From the NCBI GenBank assembly GCA_023213395.1, contig CM041465.1, forward strand, positions 33,611,741 through 33,675,740: 64,000 nucleotides of DNA, read 5' to 3'. The notes beneath the pieces were generated by a model, which saw nothing but the letters and a program-made list of their open reading frames with translations, ran no database searches and was not told the DNA's origin. This DNA comes from Cycas panzhihuaensis. Its lineage: Eukaryota > Cycadophyta. Below are positions 24,201 through 35,465 of the stretch, piece by piece; positions within the stretch are counted from its first letter, which is position 1; every line of letters starts with the position of its first letter. The translations under genes and the position numbers were made by a program.

Positions 24201-24800
24201 CTTTGTTGAGTTTAAAGAGTGGCTCACCATTGATTTATTAGTCTTTTGGTTATTTTGGCAAGTGTATGATCTTGGATTGGATTATTTTGATCTTTCCTAT
24301 AATTGAATAAACCTAAAATATTGAAAAATATAAGGAGAGAGATAGTAATAAATTGGAAAACAAAAATAAAAAGCATTATTAGTATATCTCTAAACTTAGA
24401 TCTCTTCTACTTAATTGTGTGGGCTAGCATATTCTTTGACTAGGTGCCATTCATGTATCCTAACATCTTTTAAACCATCTTCAACCATACAACATGGCCA
24501 AGTAGAGACTCCTCCTTAGGAGTTAGATAAAGTTGGTTTTAGGGTTCTTATAGGTTAACCAGTCTTAATATTTAATAGAAATGGGGGAAATATAAAGTTA
24601 TTGAGAGGTAATCAACCTAAACTGATTCCCAAATAACCATCTTTCTGGTGACCATATTGGGGAGTTACCTTTTATTTTTTATTAGTTATACACTCTTAAA
24701 CAATAGAAATAACTCCTTCATCTTAAGCAATAAGGTCATTGAGACTTCAAGGTTTTCCACTAGACTTTGAACTTCAACATGAGCATCCTACTTAAGAGGT
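21261..24800. other. AT-rich stretch, nothing assignable
   Basis: About 3.5 kb lack recognisable protein motifs, and frames are short on both strands. It includes an imperfect pair of gaccaatcat repeats near 22765-22855, T- and C-rich stretches from about 22600 to 23700, and a short (aat)n run at 24163-24182. It could be the LTR and leader of the gypsy element that follows, or old decayed repeats. The tandem-duplication model predicts a second copy outside the window. Confidence 0.4.
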
Positions 24801-24819
24801 TTCATCTATTTATGAGCAT

Positions 24820-26772
24820 CCTTTTGAACAACAATCTTATGATACCTATGTCTATCCACCTAAAGAATTAAACAATTGTATGAAGTACCCATTAAGCAAG
24901 GATATCCTAAAATACCCTCTCAATTCATTGCTACCACTTTCCTACCTATCTTCTCTTCTATTTAAGAAGAGACTCCTACCATTCAAGTACCTTTATCTTA
25001 CCTTGAACCAACTTTTACCAGAGTTTTGTCTCCTCTTTATATTCCTAGTTATGACAACCCTTTCCATCTTGACACTCATACCATGATTATTTCTCCTTAC
25101 CATCATTAGTTTGATCCACTTTGTGAGGAATATAAATTAATGCAAATTGAGCTTTCTAGAACTCCTAAGATGGCTTAATCCCCTCTTCCATCTCATTCTT
25201 CCACTCTAAGACCATCCTCTTCTCCTCACAAAGAAGTGAAAGATAACAAATCTATTCATTCACAATATTGACCTTCACCTCACTTATCACAAAACTAAAA
25301 TTGTCCTCCCTTGGTTTTATCTTCTGTACGTAAGAGACCTTTGAAGTCACTTACCTAAGGGAATCCTATTTCTTCCGTTACTTCTATTTCCTATTATTTT
25401 GGTCCATCGACTTTACTACTTAGACCAACTCCTTCATATTCAAGAAAGCCATCCCCGACATAATATGCTTATATTCCTTCCCAAGCTCATTAATAAGTGC
25501 TTATATATAAGATTATTCCTTAATGAATTAGGCTTGTTCCTCCTTCTCCTAGACTAAATAATCCTATTTCATCATTTAACCCTACCTCTAATCTTCAAGC
25601 TATTCATCCTCAGGTTGCTTTTACTCAATTCCAAGCCACTTCAATAATTATTCCTTCTTCTTCATTTTATATTCATAGACCATTCTCTCAACATACAGTT
25701 ACTTATAATTTTAATCATACTTACCCTCAAGTTCATATATCTCAAAGTAATTCTATGGCTAATCCAACAACATGGTTTAACCCTACTCAACCCCTTCCAA
25801 CTCATCCCACTTCTTCTGAACAATAAGTTCCTACTTCTTTAATTCCTCAACCTTCATCCTTGCCTTAATGTTTTTCAATATTGAGACTAAGGAAACCCTT
25901 TCTAAATTGTATGAAGTCCTCTTTCTTATAAGAAGTCTTATTATCTTCCATGCCTCCCTTTTTATGTGAACTTCCCAAGTTCTTAGGGGAATCTATTCAA
26001 GATCTAGCATTCCATATACAAACATTTATACTTACATGTACATACTTCATGCCATATAATTATATCATGATGTAGTTGTTCCCTAAGTCACTTGAAGATG
26101 ATGCATTAAAGTGGTTTTATCATCTTCCCTCTACTTCTATCTTATCTTTTTCATTAGCTGGTTGATTCCTTTATTAACTATTTTGATGTAGCTAGACCTT
26201 TTAAATCTGGTATTAAATCACTATTAATTATCAACCAGAATCATAATGAAACTTCAAAAGATTTTGTGAAAAGAATTCAAGATCAGGTTCATATATATCA
26301 CTCTCAATTAGATTCCCATCTTCTCTTTAACTTATTTACTAATGATTTGAGACTTTATATCTACTTCGAGGTACTCAAATTAGGTCCTAAACATATGAAA
26401 AAGCTACTAATTGATGCCTTACTTTGGAGATCTTTGAAACCCAAATAAGTATTAAGAAAGTTAGTAAATTTGTTCCTTTAAAAGAATCAATTAAAGCATT
26501 AATGTCCTCTTATTCTGAACCCACTTATGACCATTTAACCTCCTCGATTAGGTTGTTAGAGTGTACGATCAATATCAAGTTGTGTATTGACAACTCTATT
26601 TCTAATCCTGTTAGTAAATAAGAAGTCAAAGTAATCGATCTTGCTGAAGGAAGAAAGTGTCAGAATCTTTATGTGTCTCCTCCTCCTATGAGGAAGACTA
26701 AATGATGTTTTTATCACTAAACTAATGCTCATGATAGAACTTAATCTCGCACTATGAAAGCATTGTCCGAAA
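24820..26772 (+). pseudogene. gypsy gag remnant, 5' part
   Basis: Proline- and tyrosine-rich sequence precedes the capsid domain. The domain reads LCELPKFLGES, then LFPKSLEDDALKWFYHLPST. This matches the L-P-K-F-x-G and SLxxxAxxWFxxLP blocks of plant gypsy Retrotrans_gag. The FKRFCEKNSR and RSLKPK-type pieces after it are frame-shifted. A fragment near 26690-26760 (CFYH, TNAHDRT) resembles the CxxHxxxxHxT finger-like motif of Tat-type gag. The frame has many stops. Confidence 0.7.
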
Positions 26773-26946
26773 TGTAGGATTGATGCTACAATGACTAATG
26801 AAGAATACTTAATGATCTTATTGAGAGTATATGAGTATATATATACAATTAGGGTTTGTAATGCTCTGGAACTACTTTGTAACCGATACATAGCATAATG
26901 ACATGTGTCATTAATATATAAAATGCTTAGATATTATATTCTAACA
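26773..26946 (-). repeat. copia-5 3' LTR
   Basis: It has tgtaggattg and ttctaaca ends on the plus strand and is 174 bp long, equal to its partner. It is followed on the right by tcccgtcttaatg, whose complement is the purine tract cattaagacggga (one interrupting C). Confidence 0.9.
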
Positions 26947-26969
26947 TCCCGTCTTAATGTAATATCCTT

Positions 26970-28640
26970 TTCCTTCATGCCAATCTTATCTCTGAGATAC
27001 ATGAACTTCTCCTTGGGAAGAGGTTTTGTGAAGATGTCAGCTAATTATTCTGAGCTTGGACAATAGGACAATTTGACTTCCCCTCTGTCTACTTTCTCTT
27101 GGATGAAGTGATGATGAACTTCAATATGTTTTGTTCGAGCATGAAAAACTAGGTTCTTCATCATTTGAATGGTGCTCTGATTATCACAGTTGATTATGGT
27201 TGTAGCCTTTTAAGAAAACACTAGTTCATCCAAAAGACATCTTAGCCAGATAGCCTCATAGGAGGATTGAACTACTGCATGATATTCTGCTTCAGATGTA
27301 GATAATGATATAGTAGAATGTTTCTTCGTTCTCCAAGATATAATGCCATTTCCCAGATTAAAATAATATCTAGAGGTGGATTTTCGACTGTCAATGTCTC
27401 CTGCCCAATCAAAGTCTATGTACCTGGTTAATTGATTTGATCCTTGATTGTTGTAGTAAATCCCATAAGTCTTTGTTCCCTGCAGGTATCAAAGAATATG
27501 CTTGGCTGCTTTCTAATGAGATACCTTTGGGTTAGACATGTACCTTGAGATTAGTCCCACTGCAAATGCAATGTATGGCCTTATTGAAGTGAGATATATG
27601 AGATTTCTAACAAGTTTCCTGTAAAGGGTATCATTTACTAGCTCCCCATATGGATCAATAGTAAGTTTGGTTCTAGAACTCATGGGCATAAAAGATGGTT
27701 TGCAATCCATCATACTGAAGTCTTTTAGTATTTGTGATGTATACTTGCTTTAATGCATGAAGATTCCATCTTTCAACTTATGAATTTTTATCCCCAAGTA
27801 GTAGTGAATCTCACCTAGGTCTGTCATTTTGAAAGTTTTTGACAATTGAAGTCGCAGCGAGTTGATCCAGTTGGTGTTGCTCCCAATGAGAATCAGATCA
27901 TCTATATACAATACAAGAATGGTGACTTGGTTATTCTTGTCAATGTGAATGTAAATCCCATAGTCAACTTCTGATCGTTTCATCCCAAGACTTTGCAGGT
28001 ATGGTTCCATCTTTATATACCATGCTCTAGGACCTTGTTTTAATCCATAAAGAGCTTTGTTGAGTTTGCAGACCATATGCTCTTGTCCTTGTATGATATA
28101 TCCTGGAGGCTGCTCCATGTATACTTCCTCTTGAAGATCTCCATTGAGAAAGGTTCCTTTGACATCCATTTGATACACTGTCAAATTATTTCATGCAGCT
28201 AAGGCAATCATCGTCCTATGTGTAGTCATTTTACTGACATGAGTAAATGTTTCATCATAATCTATTTCTTGAGTTTGAGAGTAGCCCTTTGCAACAAGTT
28301 AGGCCTTGTATTTCTCAATTGAGCCATTAGATTTCTCCTTGATTTTATACAACCATATGCATCCAATGATGGGTTTTCCATGTGGAGGAGTAGTGAGTTC
28401 ATAGGTTTTATTACTGTAGATTGATTCCATTTCTTCATTCATTGCTTCTTTCCAACAAGGATCATTTTGGGCTTGTTGATATGATATATCATATTGAGTA
28501 GTGAGCCCATGATACATTTGACTTTTGGTTCTTTTCCCTTCTTGAATGAGATCTGGATTTACTGTGAATTCCTCCGTTGTTTTTAGGTAACATTTTGGCA
28601 CTTTTTTTGTGAGGGATTTTGCGGTTAAATTGAGTTGCTA
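26970..28640 (-). pseudogene. copia-5 reverse transcriptase and RNase H
   Basis: The RVT_2 domain is largely open at 27750-28184, with [34 protein letters not shown] and the intact catalytic box LVLYIDDLILIG. An upstream piece at 28299-28601 holds WKEAMNEEMESI and IGCIWLYKIK. A downstream piece at 27513-27713 holds MMDCKPSFMPM and YLTSIRPYIAFAV. RNase H follows to about 27000, with STSEAEYHAV and LADIFTKPLPKEKF. Stops between the pieces make it a pseudogene. It would copy the element RNA into DNA. Confidence 0.85.
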
Positions 28641-28899
28641 ATAGCTTCGTTTTATTTAGATGAGTGCGATCCTTCATCAGAGACACTTGTAATGATAATA
28701 GGTGGTGCATTTTCTATTCTTTGCTATTCACCTTGATCTATCTCAGAGTGAGATTAAGTCCAGCTTGGTATGATGATGTCAATTGATTGAGTAGATATAG
28801 TTTTCCCATCAATCTAGTCTTCATCAATTGATTCGTTAAAGTGCACATCCCTACTAGGATAGATCTTGTTGGTTAGAGGATCTAGGCATCGATATACTT

Positions 28900-29680
28900 T
28901 TAATACTTTACTATATCCTACAAGAATACATCTCTTGCTTTTATCATCTAATTTCTTTCTCTTTTCAATAGGAATGTGTATGTAGACGATCAATCCAAAG
29001 ACTCAAAGGTGTGAGACATCTTGTTTCTGACCTGACCATGCTTCTTCAGGGGTTATGTTCTCCAGAGCTTTAGTTGGACTTCTGTTGAGAAGGTATCTGT
29101 TGTATTCTTTGCTTCATTAATATTTTTTGCTTATCTCTTTTTTTTTTAGCAAGGAACGAATCATCTCCTTTATGGTCCTATTTTTCCTCTCAGCCACTCC
29201 ATTGGATTGTGGAGTGTAGGGAGTTGTAAATTGTCTTTGTATACCATTTTTCTTATAGTATCATATGAATTCATTAGATGTGAATTCCCCACCATTGTCG
29301 GTCCTCAAGCATTTGATGCTACATTCACTTCCTTTTTCAAGTTTGGCTTTGAATTTAAGAAAGGTATCAAATACATCAGACTTTAATTTAAGAAAATAGA
29401 TCCAGATCTTTCTAGTGTAATTGTCTATGAGGGTCAAATAGTAGTGCACCTCTTGCAAGGATGTGGGAGTGAATGGACTATAGAGATCAATGTGAATTAG
29501 TTGCAATTTACAATGTGCCTTGGTAGTGCTGGCAGAGAATTGCAGTTTATGTTGTTTGCCTATCATGCATGTGTTACAAATAGAGCTGGATTTTTTTATC
29601 CATGGAAGGCCATATACCATATCATGTTTGCTTAATAAGGATAAAGTATTATAATTCAAATAACCATAACACAAAGGCTA
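28900..29680 (-). pseudogene. copia-5 integrase
   Basis: An open stretch of 137 codons at 29261-29674 carries the zinc-binding end (ICNTCMIGKQHK), then LQLIHIDLYSPF, YLTLIDNYTRKIW and LRTDNGGEFTS. Further left are TTPYTPQSNGVAERKNRTI with the third acidic residue and a GYSK-type C-terminal block near 28920. The D, D and E catalytic residues are all still present although the frame is broken after 29261. Confidence 0.85.
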
Positions 29681-29794
29681 ATTTTTTCCATTATCAACAT
29701 TTTCAGTTACATGAAGAGCAGTGTGAACTAGTGTGGCAAGAAATTTGTACAATCCATTGGTTTTAGTACCTTCATCAATCACTTTGTTCCCTTT

Positions 29795-30136
29795 TTATTT
29801 ATGAAAAATGACACATCTATCACCATCAAATAGGACCTGGAGCTTGTTGTTTATCAGTTGAGATATAGATAACAGGTTTTTTGTCATTCCTGGTACATAG
29901 AGCACATGACCAACTTTTTTATTATTTCCATCTGGCAAGGTAATAGGAACCGTTCCATGTCCCTGTATTGGATGGATGGTATCATCTCCAAGTTCAATTG
30001 AGCCACAATTTTGAGAAGGGCTTATGCTACTGAACCAAGCTCGCTTGTGGATCATGTGTCTAGAAGCTCTAGAGTCTATAAACCAATCATCATAATTTTT
30101 GTTCTTTACTACTGAGGAAAGAGCTGTTACAAACAT
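29795..30136 (-). pseudogene. copia-5 protease and GAG-pre-integrase region
   Basis: A 113-codon open stretch reads DDWFIDSRASRHMIHKRAW, with the protease signature D-S-G-A altered to D-S-R-A. Then come GHVLYVPGMTKNLLSISQL and LQVLFDGDRCVI, the typical link between protease and integrase in copia polyproteins. The Gly-to-Arg change next to the catalytic Asp should abolish activity. Confidence 0.8.
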
Positions 30137-30139
30137 GAT

Positions 30140-31050
30140 CTCTTCTTCTTCTTCTTTAATTGACTCCTTTTTGTTAGATTGTCCTGAGTAGCTACCTGAA
30201 GCTATGATCTCCCTTTCTATGTCAGCTTTGCGGTGATGACAGTTGATGGTGTAGTGATAAGTTTTTCCACAATAATAGCAAATGATTTGGTGACCAAGTC
30301 ATCCTCCCGAGTATTGGATGAGATGAGTATGGGGAGAAGATCATCCTCTACCAGGAGTATAGTTTGTAGGCCATCTTCTCCCTCAGTCTAATCCATGAAA
30401 AACTCCTTTTTTGGTGGTGCCCTTGCCTTGTATACTCACTCTGGATGAAAATGCATTTTCTAATTCATTTTCAAGATTTGTTTCAGTCTACTCATGATGT
30501 AGAAGTTGGCTACAAATAGTAGTGAATGAGTGCTATGCAATTTCTACCGTCAACTTGTAATATGTAACAAAGTTCCAGAATCAAGCAGGAAGTTTATATA
30601 TAATAAGGTTAATGAGGTCACCATCTGAATAACTCACCCCAACTGGCACCAAGTTTTCATGAAGTAGCTTGAATCGTCCAAGAAAGGAGGTGAAGTCTTT
30701 CAATTTAGACATCCTTAGGTATCCATTTGGCTTTTGAGTGCCATGAAACAAGTTGTGTTTTTCTAGGCATACAAGTTCTTCAATGTGGTCTAGGCTTTAT
30801 GAGGATTGGTGGCACTAGTTATCTAAGATAGGATGTAGTCTGCAACTAAAAGAGTTATTGAGGCAAGTGCAAGACCTTTTTGTTCCATGTGTACCTTCTT
30901 TTTAGCAGTATCTACAAGCTCAGGTTTGATGCTCTCTGTTTGGTCCCATGCACCCTGAGCCACCAGTATGGATCTCATCTTGCTCTTCCATGATTCATAG
31001 TTATCACCAGTGAGTTTTTCAGAATTCGAAAGTCGAAGAGAAGAAGCCAT
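30140..31050 (-). pseudogene. copia-5 gag
   Basis: An ATG at 31050 opens MASSLRLSNSEKLTGDNYES and WKSKMRSILVAQGAWD, a standard copia gag N-terminus (L-x-G-x-N-Y-x-x-W-K). The frame is open to 30823 and then broken. An upstream in-frame ATG at 31161 would add 37 residues unlike gag, so I prefer the 31050 start. A zinc-knuckle region is expected near 30210-30300 but is not intact. Confidence 0.8.
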
Positions 31051-32132
31051 GAGAAGGTGAGTGATTCTATCAAGTCTAGACACAGGATTACCTGGACTCG
31101 TAGGCCTGTCGATAAACCTCCAATGGAGATTCAAGATAGGTAGCTTCATGGCACTAACCACTAACCACTACACTATGAGGCTTCTGCTGCCGGTCGAGCT
31201 CCCTAATCTAGGTTGGTCTAAAGGTCCTATAGGATCCTCCTATATACCTTTTGGTACGTGGAGGCTTAAATCCGTGAGCGAGTTCTATCTGAGGCCTGGG
31301 TATTGGGTCCTTTCGGTTCCCCTCACTTCACACGATGGTTCCAAACTCCTGACGTGCTTAGCCAAGAATGACAGATCCAACATGATTTTTATAGATCCCC
31401 AGAACAGGGTCTCTAAGGTTGGGAACAAGTAGCTACCAAGTAGAGTTATCTACCTGTGGAAGAAGAAGAAGATAAATATATCTCCCTTTTTAATATATTT
31501 TTAAGAAATGAAAGAGACTAGAATACTTAGTCAAAACAAGGAAAATGCAACAAGGAGGTTTTCCTGAGATAAAAAACTACTGTTGATAGCCATACGGATG
31601 GCAGTACTACACAATAAATAAGTTAAAAAATTAACTTTCTTGAAATGCTCTAAAAGAGGTGTCAAAAGAACGGCCTTAATGTATAGATTCCTGATCTATA
31701 ACTTTTTTTTTGAATGGACCTCTTAGTGAGGAGGAAAAGCTAGATGAAACTCCAATGGGCGACTAGGGTTTTTTCATGATTTTGCTAATTTCTTTCGGAT
31801 CTAAAGGAGAAGGCATTCGAGTCATATATCAATGGAAAGCTTATGCCAAGGGCTTTCTATTGATACTAGGTTTTTCTAGTATAGACGTCCGTATAATGAG
31901 AAACAAGCAAAAGTCTTCAATGGTGGCTATACAACTTTGTGTAGTCTTTAGGGCATCAAAATAATGAAATTTGAATTTGATCCTTTAGAGAAAAGTGAAG
32001 AGTAGGTCAAGGTGCCCCTCCTGGTGAAATTTCATCAAATTCTCAGAATTTTTTTTTGACCGTACTAGTGTACGGATCTGTCCGTACAGTCGTACGAAAA
32101 TATTTCTCTAGACAAGATCTAGACCTAAAATG
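31051..32132 (-). other. copia-5 untranslated leader, about 1.1 kb
   Basis: This lies between the gag start and the primer site. Positions 31090-31440 are less AT-rich than the surroundings and carry a 123-codon plus-strand open frame (31061-31432) with no recognisable domain. Its origin is unclear. Next to the primer site are two hairpin-forming repeats at 32060-32097. Confidence 0.55.
32060..32097. repeat. paired gtac-type hairpins beside the primer binding site
   Basis: The first stem is ccgtac and gtacgg with a tagt loop (32060-32075). The second is cgtac and gtacg with an agtc loop (32083-32096). They lie about 36 bp from the primer site in the leader RNA. They may be an RNA dimerisation or packaging structure, but that is inference. 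Confidence 0.6.
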
Positions 32133-32144
32133 GCTCTGATACCA
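32133..32144 (-). promoter_or_regulatory. copia-5 primer binding site
   Basis: The minus strand reads TGGTATCAGAGC, the exact plant copia complement of initiator tRNA-Met, directly beside the 5' LTR. Confidence 0.9.
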
Positions 32145-32318
32145 TGTAAGATTGATGCTACAATGGCTAATGAAGAATAATTGATGATCTTATTGAGAGT
32201 ATATGAGTATATATATACAATTAGGGTTTGTAACCCTCTAGAACTACTTTGTAATCAATACATAGCATAATGACATGTGTCATTAATATACAAAAGGATT
32301 AGACATTATATTCTAATA
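32145..32318 (-). repeat. copia-5 5' LTR
   Basis: It is 174 bp, with tgtaagattg at the inner end and ttctaata at the outer end (CA end mutated). It is colinear with 26773-26946 without gaps. Confidence 0.9.
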
Positions 32319-32650
32319 TAAAAGGCCTTCTATTCAAAATAATAAAGATTCTAAATCTTCTTAGGATTAATTAATTCACAAAGATCCATTGCCCAAACAC
32401 AAGGATGAAAAAGAAAAAGATAAAGGTAAAACAAAAGAAATGGAAAAGAAACTAGTTATTTCTTCTAATCCATCATCAAAGCATATTAATAATCAAACTC
32501 ATCCACCTCCTAAGGGTGGAGAGACCAAAAGGGCCATCAACATGGTGGAGACTATAAAGAGTTCTGGACTTTCCAAACCATTTGATGATTTGATGACCAA
32601 AAATCTTGACTCTTTATTACTTGTATCCCCTCATCCCATCAAGTTTTAAT
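32319..32650 (+). pseudogene. gypsy gag remnant, 3' part
   Basis: Sequence resumes after copia-5 with a lysine-rich open stretch (32389-32649: KHKDEKEKDKGKTKEMEKK). Then come PPPKGGETKRAINMVE and KSSGLSKPFDDLM, typical of the linker between gag and protease in plant gypsy elements. The Lys- and Glu-rich part may form a basic, RNA-binding tail. Confidence 0.6.
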
Positions 32651-32766
32651 CTATTCCTTCTAGTCTAAAGGATGGATCATTTTTCTTGGTTGAAGAGTTA
32701 ATGACTATTTCCATTGGTATATCTATTGTGGATTTATTGAAGTGTTACCATGAGTAATGACATCTT

Positions 32767-33150
32767 TTGTTTGATGCATTAAAAGTTCCTATCCTTGGTA
32801 CATTTATTTCTACCCTCTCTTTAGATCTAGCCACTTTGTCTAGTCAAATTAACCACGCTTCTAACGATATTCCTCCATTCTATATTGATATTATTAAGGA
32901 TGACATAAATATTAGGCATGTCATCATTGATGAAGAATCATCTGTTAATGTTATTCCTCTTCACCTTGTTAAAGACTTGGAGATCTCAATTTTTAATCCT
33001 TGTGAGTGGATTTGACAAGGTTATGATAAGAACCAAAGGGTTCCTCTTGGCCAAGTCACTCTTCCTCTTAATTTGGAGGGCAAAGTAGTCTTTATTGAAC
33101 TTACCATAATTAACCTTTACTTGGAGTATAACATCCTTTAGGGTAGGCAT
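32767..33150 (+). pseudogene. gypsy retropepsin remnant
   Basis: The plus strand reads RHVIIDEESSVNVIPLHLVK, matching the plant gypsy protease block (V-x-I-D-x-G-S-x-x-N-V-x-P). The flap-side end appears later as LEYNILxGRHWIT, matching LGRPWI. The Gly after the catalytic Asp is replaced by Glu (DEES instead of D-x-G-S) and stops follow 33015, so it is inactive. Confidence 0.7.
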
Positions 33151-34120
33151 TGGATTACCTAAATGATTAAGGTGAATTGAAAATTGTCAAATGCAAACCT
33201 AGATTGATCAAGCAATCAATTTCTCTCATTGAAACTATTGTTGAACTTGGTAAATCCTCTAATTCATTAGAGTACTTCTTTCAATATTTAGGTTTAGGTT
33301 AGTACTTCGCTATTCAAACTCCTCCTTCCCAGGGAGAAGTAAAAGATGTAGATATAGCTGAAATCATTTCTTTTAAACCAAGTTCTTTATCTCCTATATC
33401 TATGATAGTTCTTTTTCTTTAATCTCCTTTATTCATTACATGGCTTAATAGATAAGAAAAGAAACTATTATTACATAGGCATCTAGATTTAATACTAGTC
33501 ATAAAGTTGTCTTACCTTTCACTTCATCTCAAGCAAACTAAATTTTATCTAATAGAGTTTAAGAGATTAACTTAGTTTCAACTATTTCTCTTCTTCCTTA
33601 TCACTCTATTGATGATTCTATGTCATCTCTTGTTTAGATGATTATATTGGCTTCTAATTATTTTCTTTATCATGAAGAGTTCAAACAAGCTTTTACCTCA
33701 ACTTGGGAGTTTATTGATAGACCTATCCTATTTACCCAATTTCTTTCTATGATTGAAATTTTGTCAATCCATCATGATCTTTTACTTAAACATCCCCATA
33801 ATTTCAAGTCATTATCTCCTTCATTTATCCCATCAAAGAATGTTATCCTAATCAATCTCTTTTATCTAGATCATTTTGAAAATGATGAAGCAATTCTTAA
33901 GTATTTGGCTAGTTCTACCCCTAGTCTCCCTTCTTACCATTATAAGTTAGGTTTTTTAAAAGTAATATACTTTGATTCACCATTATTTACCCATTCTTAG
34001 CTTGAGAAATCACCCTCTTTTGTAGAACCTACTCCTCTTCATTTTAAAAAGGATAATGCCACGCTTATAGGAAAGACCATTAATACGAACTTGGAGTTAG
34101 GGGACACTCTAAGAATGACT
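33151..34120 (+). pseudogene. gypsy pol-like remnant of uncertain identity
   Basis: A 120-codon open stretch lies at 33638-34000, and a piece near 34060-34110 reads NTNLELGDTLRM. The second piece weakly resembles the INLGT block just before gypsy RT. I do not recognise the 120-codon stretch. No RT catalytic box follows, so the polymerase was deleted or is unreadable. Confidence 0.35.
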
Positions 34121-35361
34121 CCATAATGAGTATAAACTATGACTTTGAGAAATTTATCTGCTAAAGAGTATAAACTATGGTAGATTACCAACTTCTTTGT
34201 AGTGAGGATAAACTACAACTTCAAAAAGCTATATTGTCTAATGAGCTAAAACTATGGATAATCTCCTTCTTTAATTTTTTTTTTTTAATTTCCTTAGTTT
34301 TCTCTCACCTTTATCAAGTGATATTCTACTGATCATATAAGACTATTATCTTCTTTTAGCATAGGCATTGGTTATTAGAATAATTTTCTATAACCATTTT
34401 TTATCTTTTCTCTTTTAAACTTTAAACTTAGAAGATAACTTTGGCCCCTAGCTTCATCCTTGATAGTTATTTATGTTATAAGATCTATTTTGTTAGCTTT
34501 AGTTATTATCTAGTTGTTTGATTTATTTTATACTCTTTTTCTTTCACCCTAAAGGTTTCTTATTGATCATATATCATCTACTTTTTCTTTTGTTTTCTTT
34601 TTTAATCTTTGGTTTCTTTCATTTACACTCTTAAAGTGAATACTAATTCTAATACCTTCCCTATTTGATTAGAGACATCATAATTTAGATTTCCTTTATT
34701 TTTCCATGGTTCAATCTTTAAGGAGTTTAGTTATCCTTATCTTATTTTGGTTTCATTAAAAAGGAATAATCTTTACTGCATTGAGAGGGGATATATTATA
34801 ATTAGATGATTCTCAAACACTCTTTCTTGTAAATATTAAAAAGAAGCTAAAAAAGATATTATTAAAAAAAAAGAAAGAAGAAAATATTAAAAAAAAGGAA
34901 AGAGAGAGAAGTTTAAAAATACTATTATTACCATCCTCTTATAATATAGGGCAAGTTGTGTGACAATTTCATCTCCACCTATATTTATTACTATAGATCA
35001 GGTTCATTTAAGTGGGTCACTTAGGATTTTTAGATCTAGTTGCATGGGCCCACCATGGCCTCAGTTATGATCGAACCCTATTTAACATCTTTAGATCATT
35101 AGATTATTATCCTAGTTATGATATTATCCTTTACTCCTTGTAGTTGAGACCATTTTTCTATTATTTTACACTAACTCCTAACTGATTGATTTCTGTAACT
35201 TCTTTTTATCAATCACTCCATCTCTAAATTTAATTCCTATCTTTTATTAGAATTGAGTATATTCACCAATAGATGCAGTAGAGATAACCTAGGACTTTCT
35301 ACTGTCACATATGTGATATATGATCAAAGAGGGAACTTCCTCTCTATAAGAGGCCCAAGAA
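34121..35361 (+). other. AT-rich region with gypsy 3'-type repeats, no gene
   Basis: It starts with spaced copies of gagtataaactat (34127-34180), which also occur at 39870-39935 after the gypsy RNase H fragment. A purine tract gagaggggat near 34783-34792 followed by tatattataa may mark the start of an LTR. A purine-rich run with aaagaaag motifs spans 34850-34915. The end of any LTR is not clear. Confidence 0.4.
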
Positions 35362-35465
35362 GCTCTGATACCAAATGTAGGAGGCACAAGAAAATCTAAT
35401 ACTAAATGTAGATGTGCCAAAGTGCTCTGATACCATGTTTGAATTTGATCATAGCTCTGATACCA
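35362..35465 (-). repeat. tandem array of four primer-site units (left)
   Basis: Units whose inner ends fall at 35373, 35404, 35435 and 35465 are spaced 31, 31 and 30 bp. Each carries gctctgatacca or a variant, the complement of TGGTATCAGAGC. Each is followed by tgtt(a/t)ga or atgtagg, which mimics the LTR terminus (tgttagaattg at 35466). The last unit abuts the left LTR directly. Confidence 0.8.

Larger units (their letters stand above)
26773..32318 (-). mobile_element. copia-5: nearly complete Ty1/copia element inserted in gypsy gag
   Basis: Two 174-bp LTRs (26773-26946 and 32145-32318) bound a minus-strand element with gag, protease, integrase, RT and RNase H in copia order and a perfect primer binding site. 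I count about 14 differences between the LTRs by eye. The flanks read cgaaa on the left and taaaa on the right, a possible worn 5-bp target duplication. Its coding frames are the best preserved of the copia elements here, but each is broken. Confidence 0.9.
24820..34120 (+). mobile_element. decayed Ty3/gypsy (Tat-like) element, interrupted by copia-5
   Basis: On the plus strand a proline-rich gag N-terminus (about 24820-25860) leads into a Retrotrans_gag domain (25960-26450). The gag linker is cut at 26772 by copia-5 and resumes at 32319, followed by a retropepsin (32767-33150). No RT or integrase is legible before 34120. LTRs could not be placed with confidence. The Tat-like assignment is inferred from gag and protease style only. 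Confidence 0.6.

Noticed and set aside
31061-31432. 123-codon plus-strand open frame as a host gene
   Set aside because: It lies in the leader of copia-5 opposite to gag, overlaps the gag start, has no known domain and no sign of selection that I can see.
33638-34000. 120-codon open frame as an independent host gene
   Set aside because: It follows the gypsy protease in the same strand and context and has no domain I recognise. It is more likely decayed gypsy pol.
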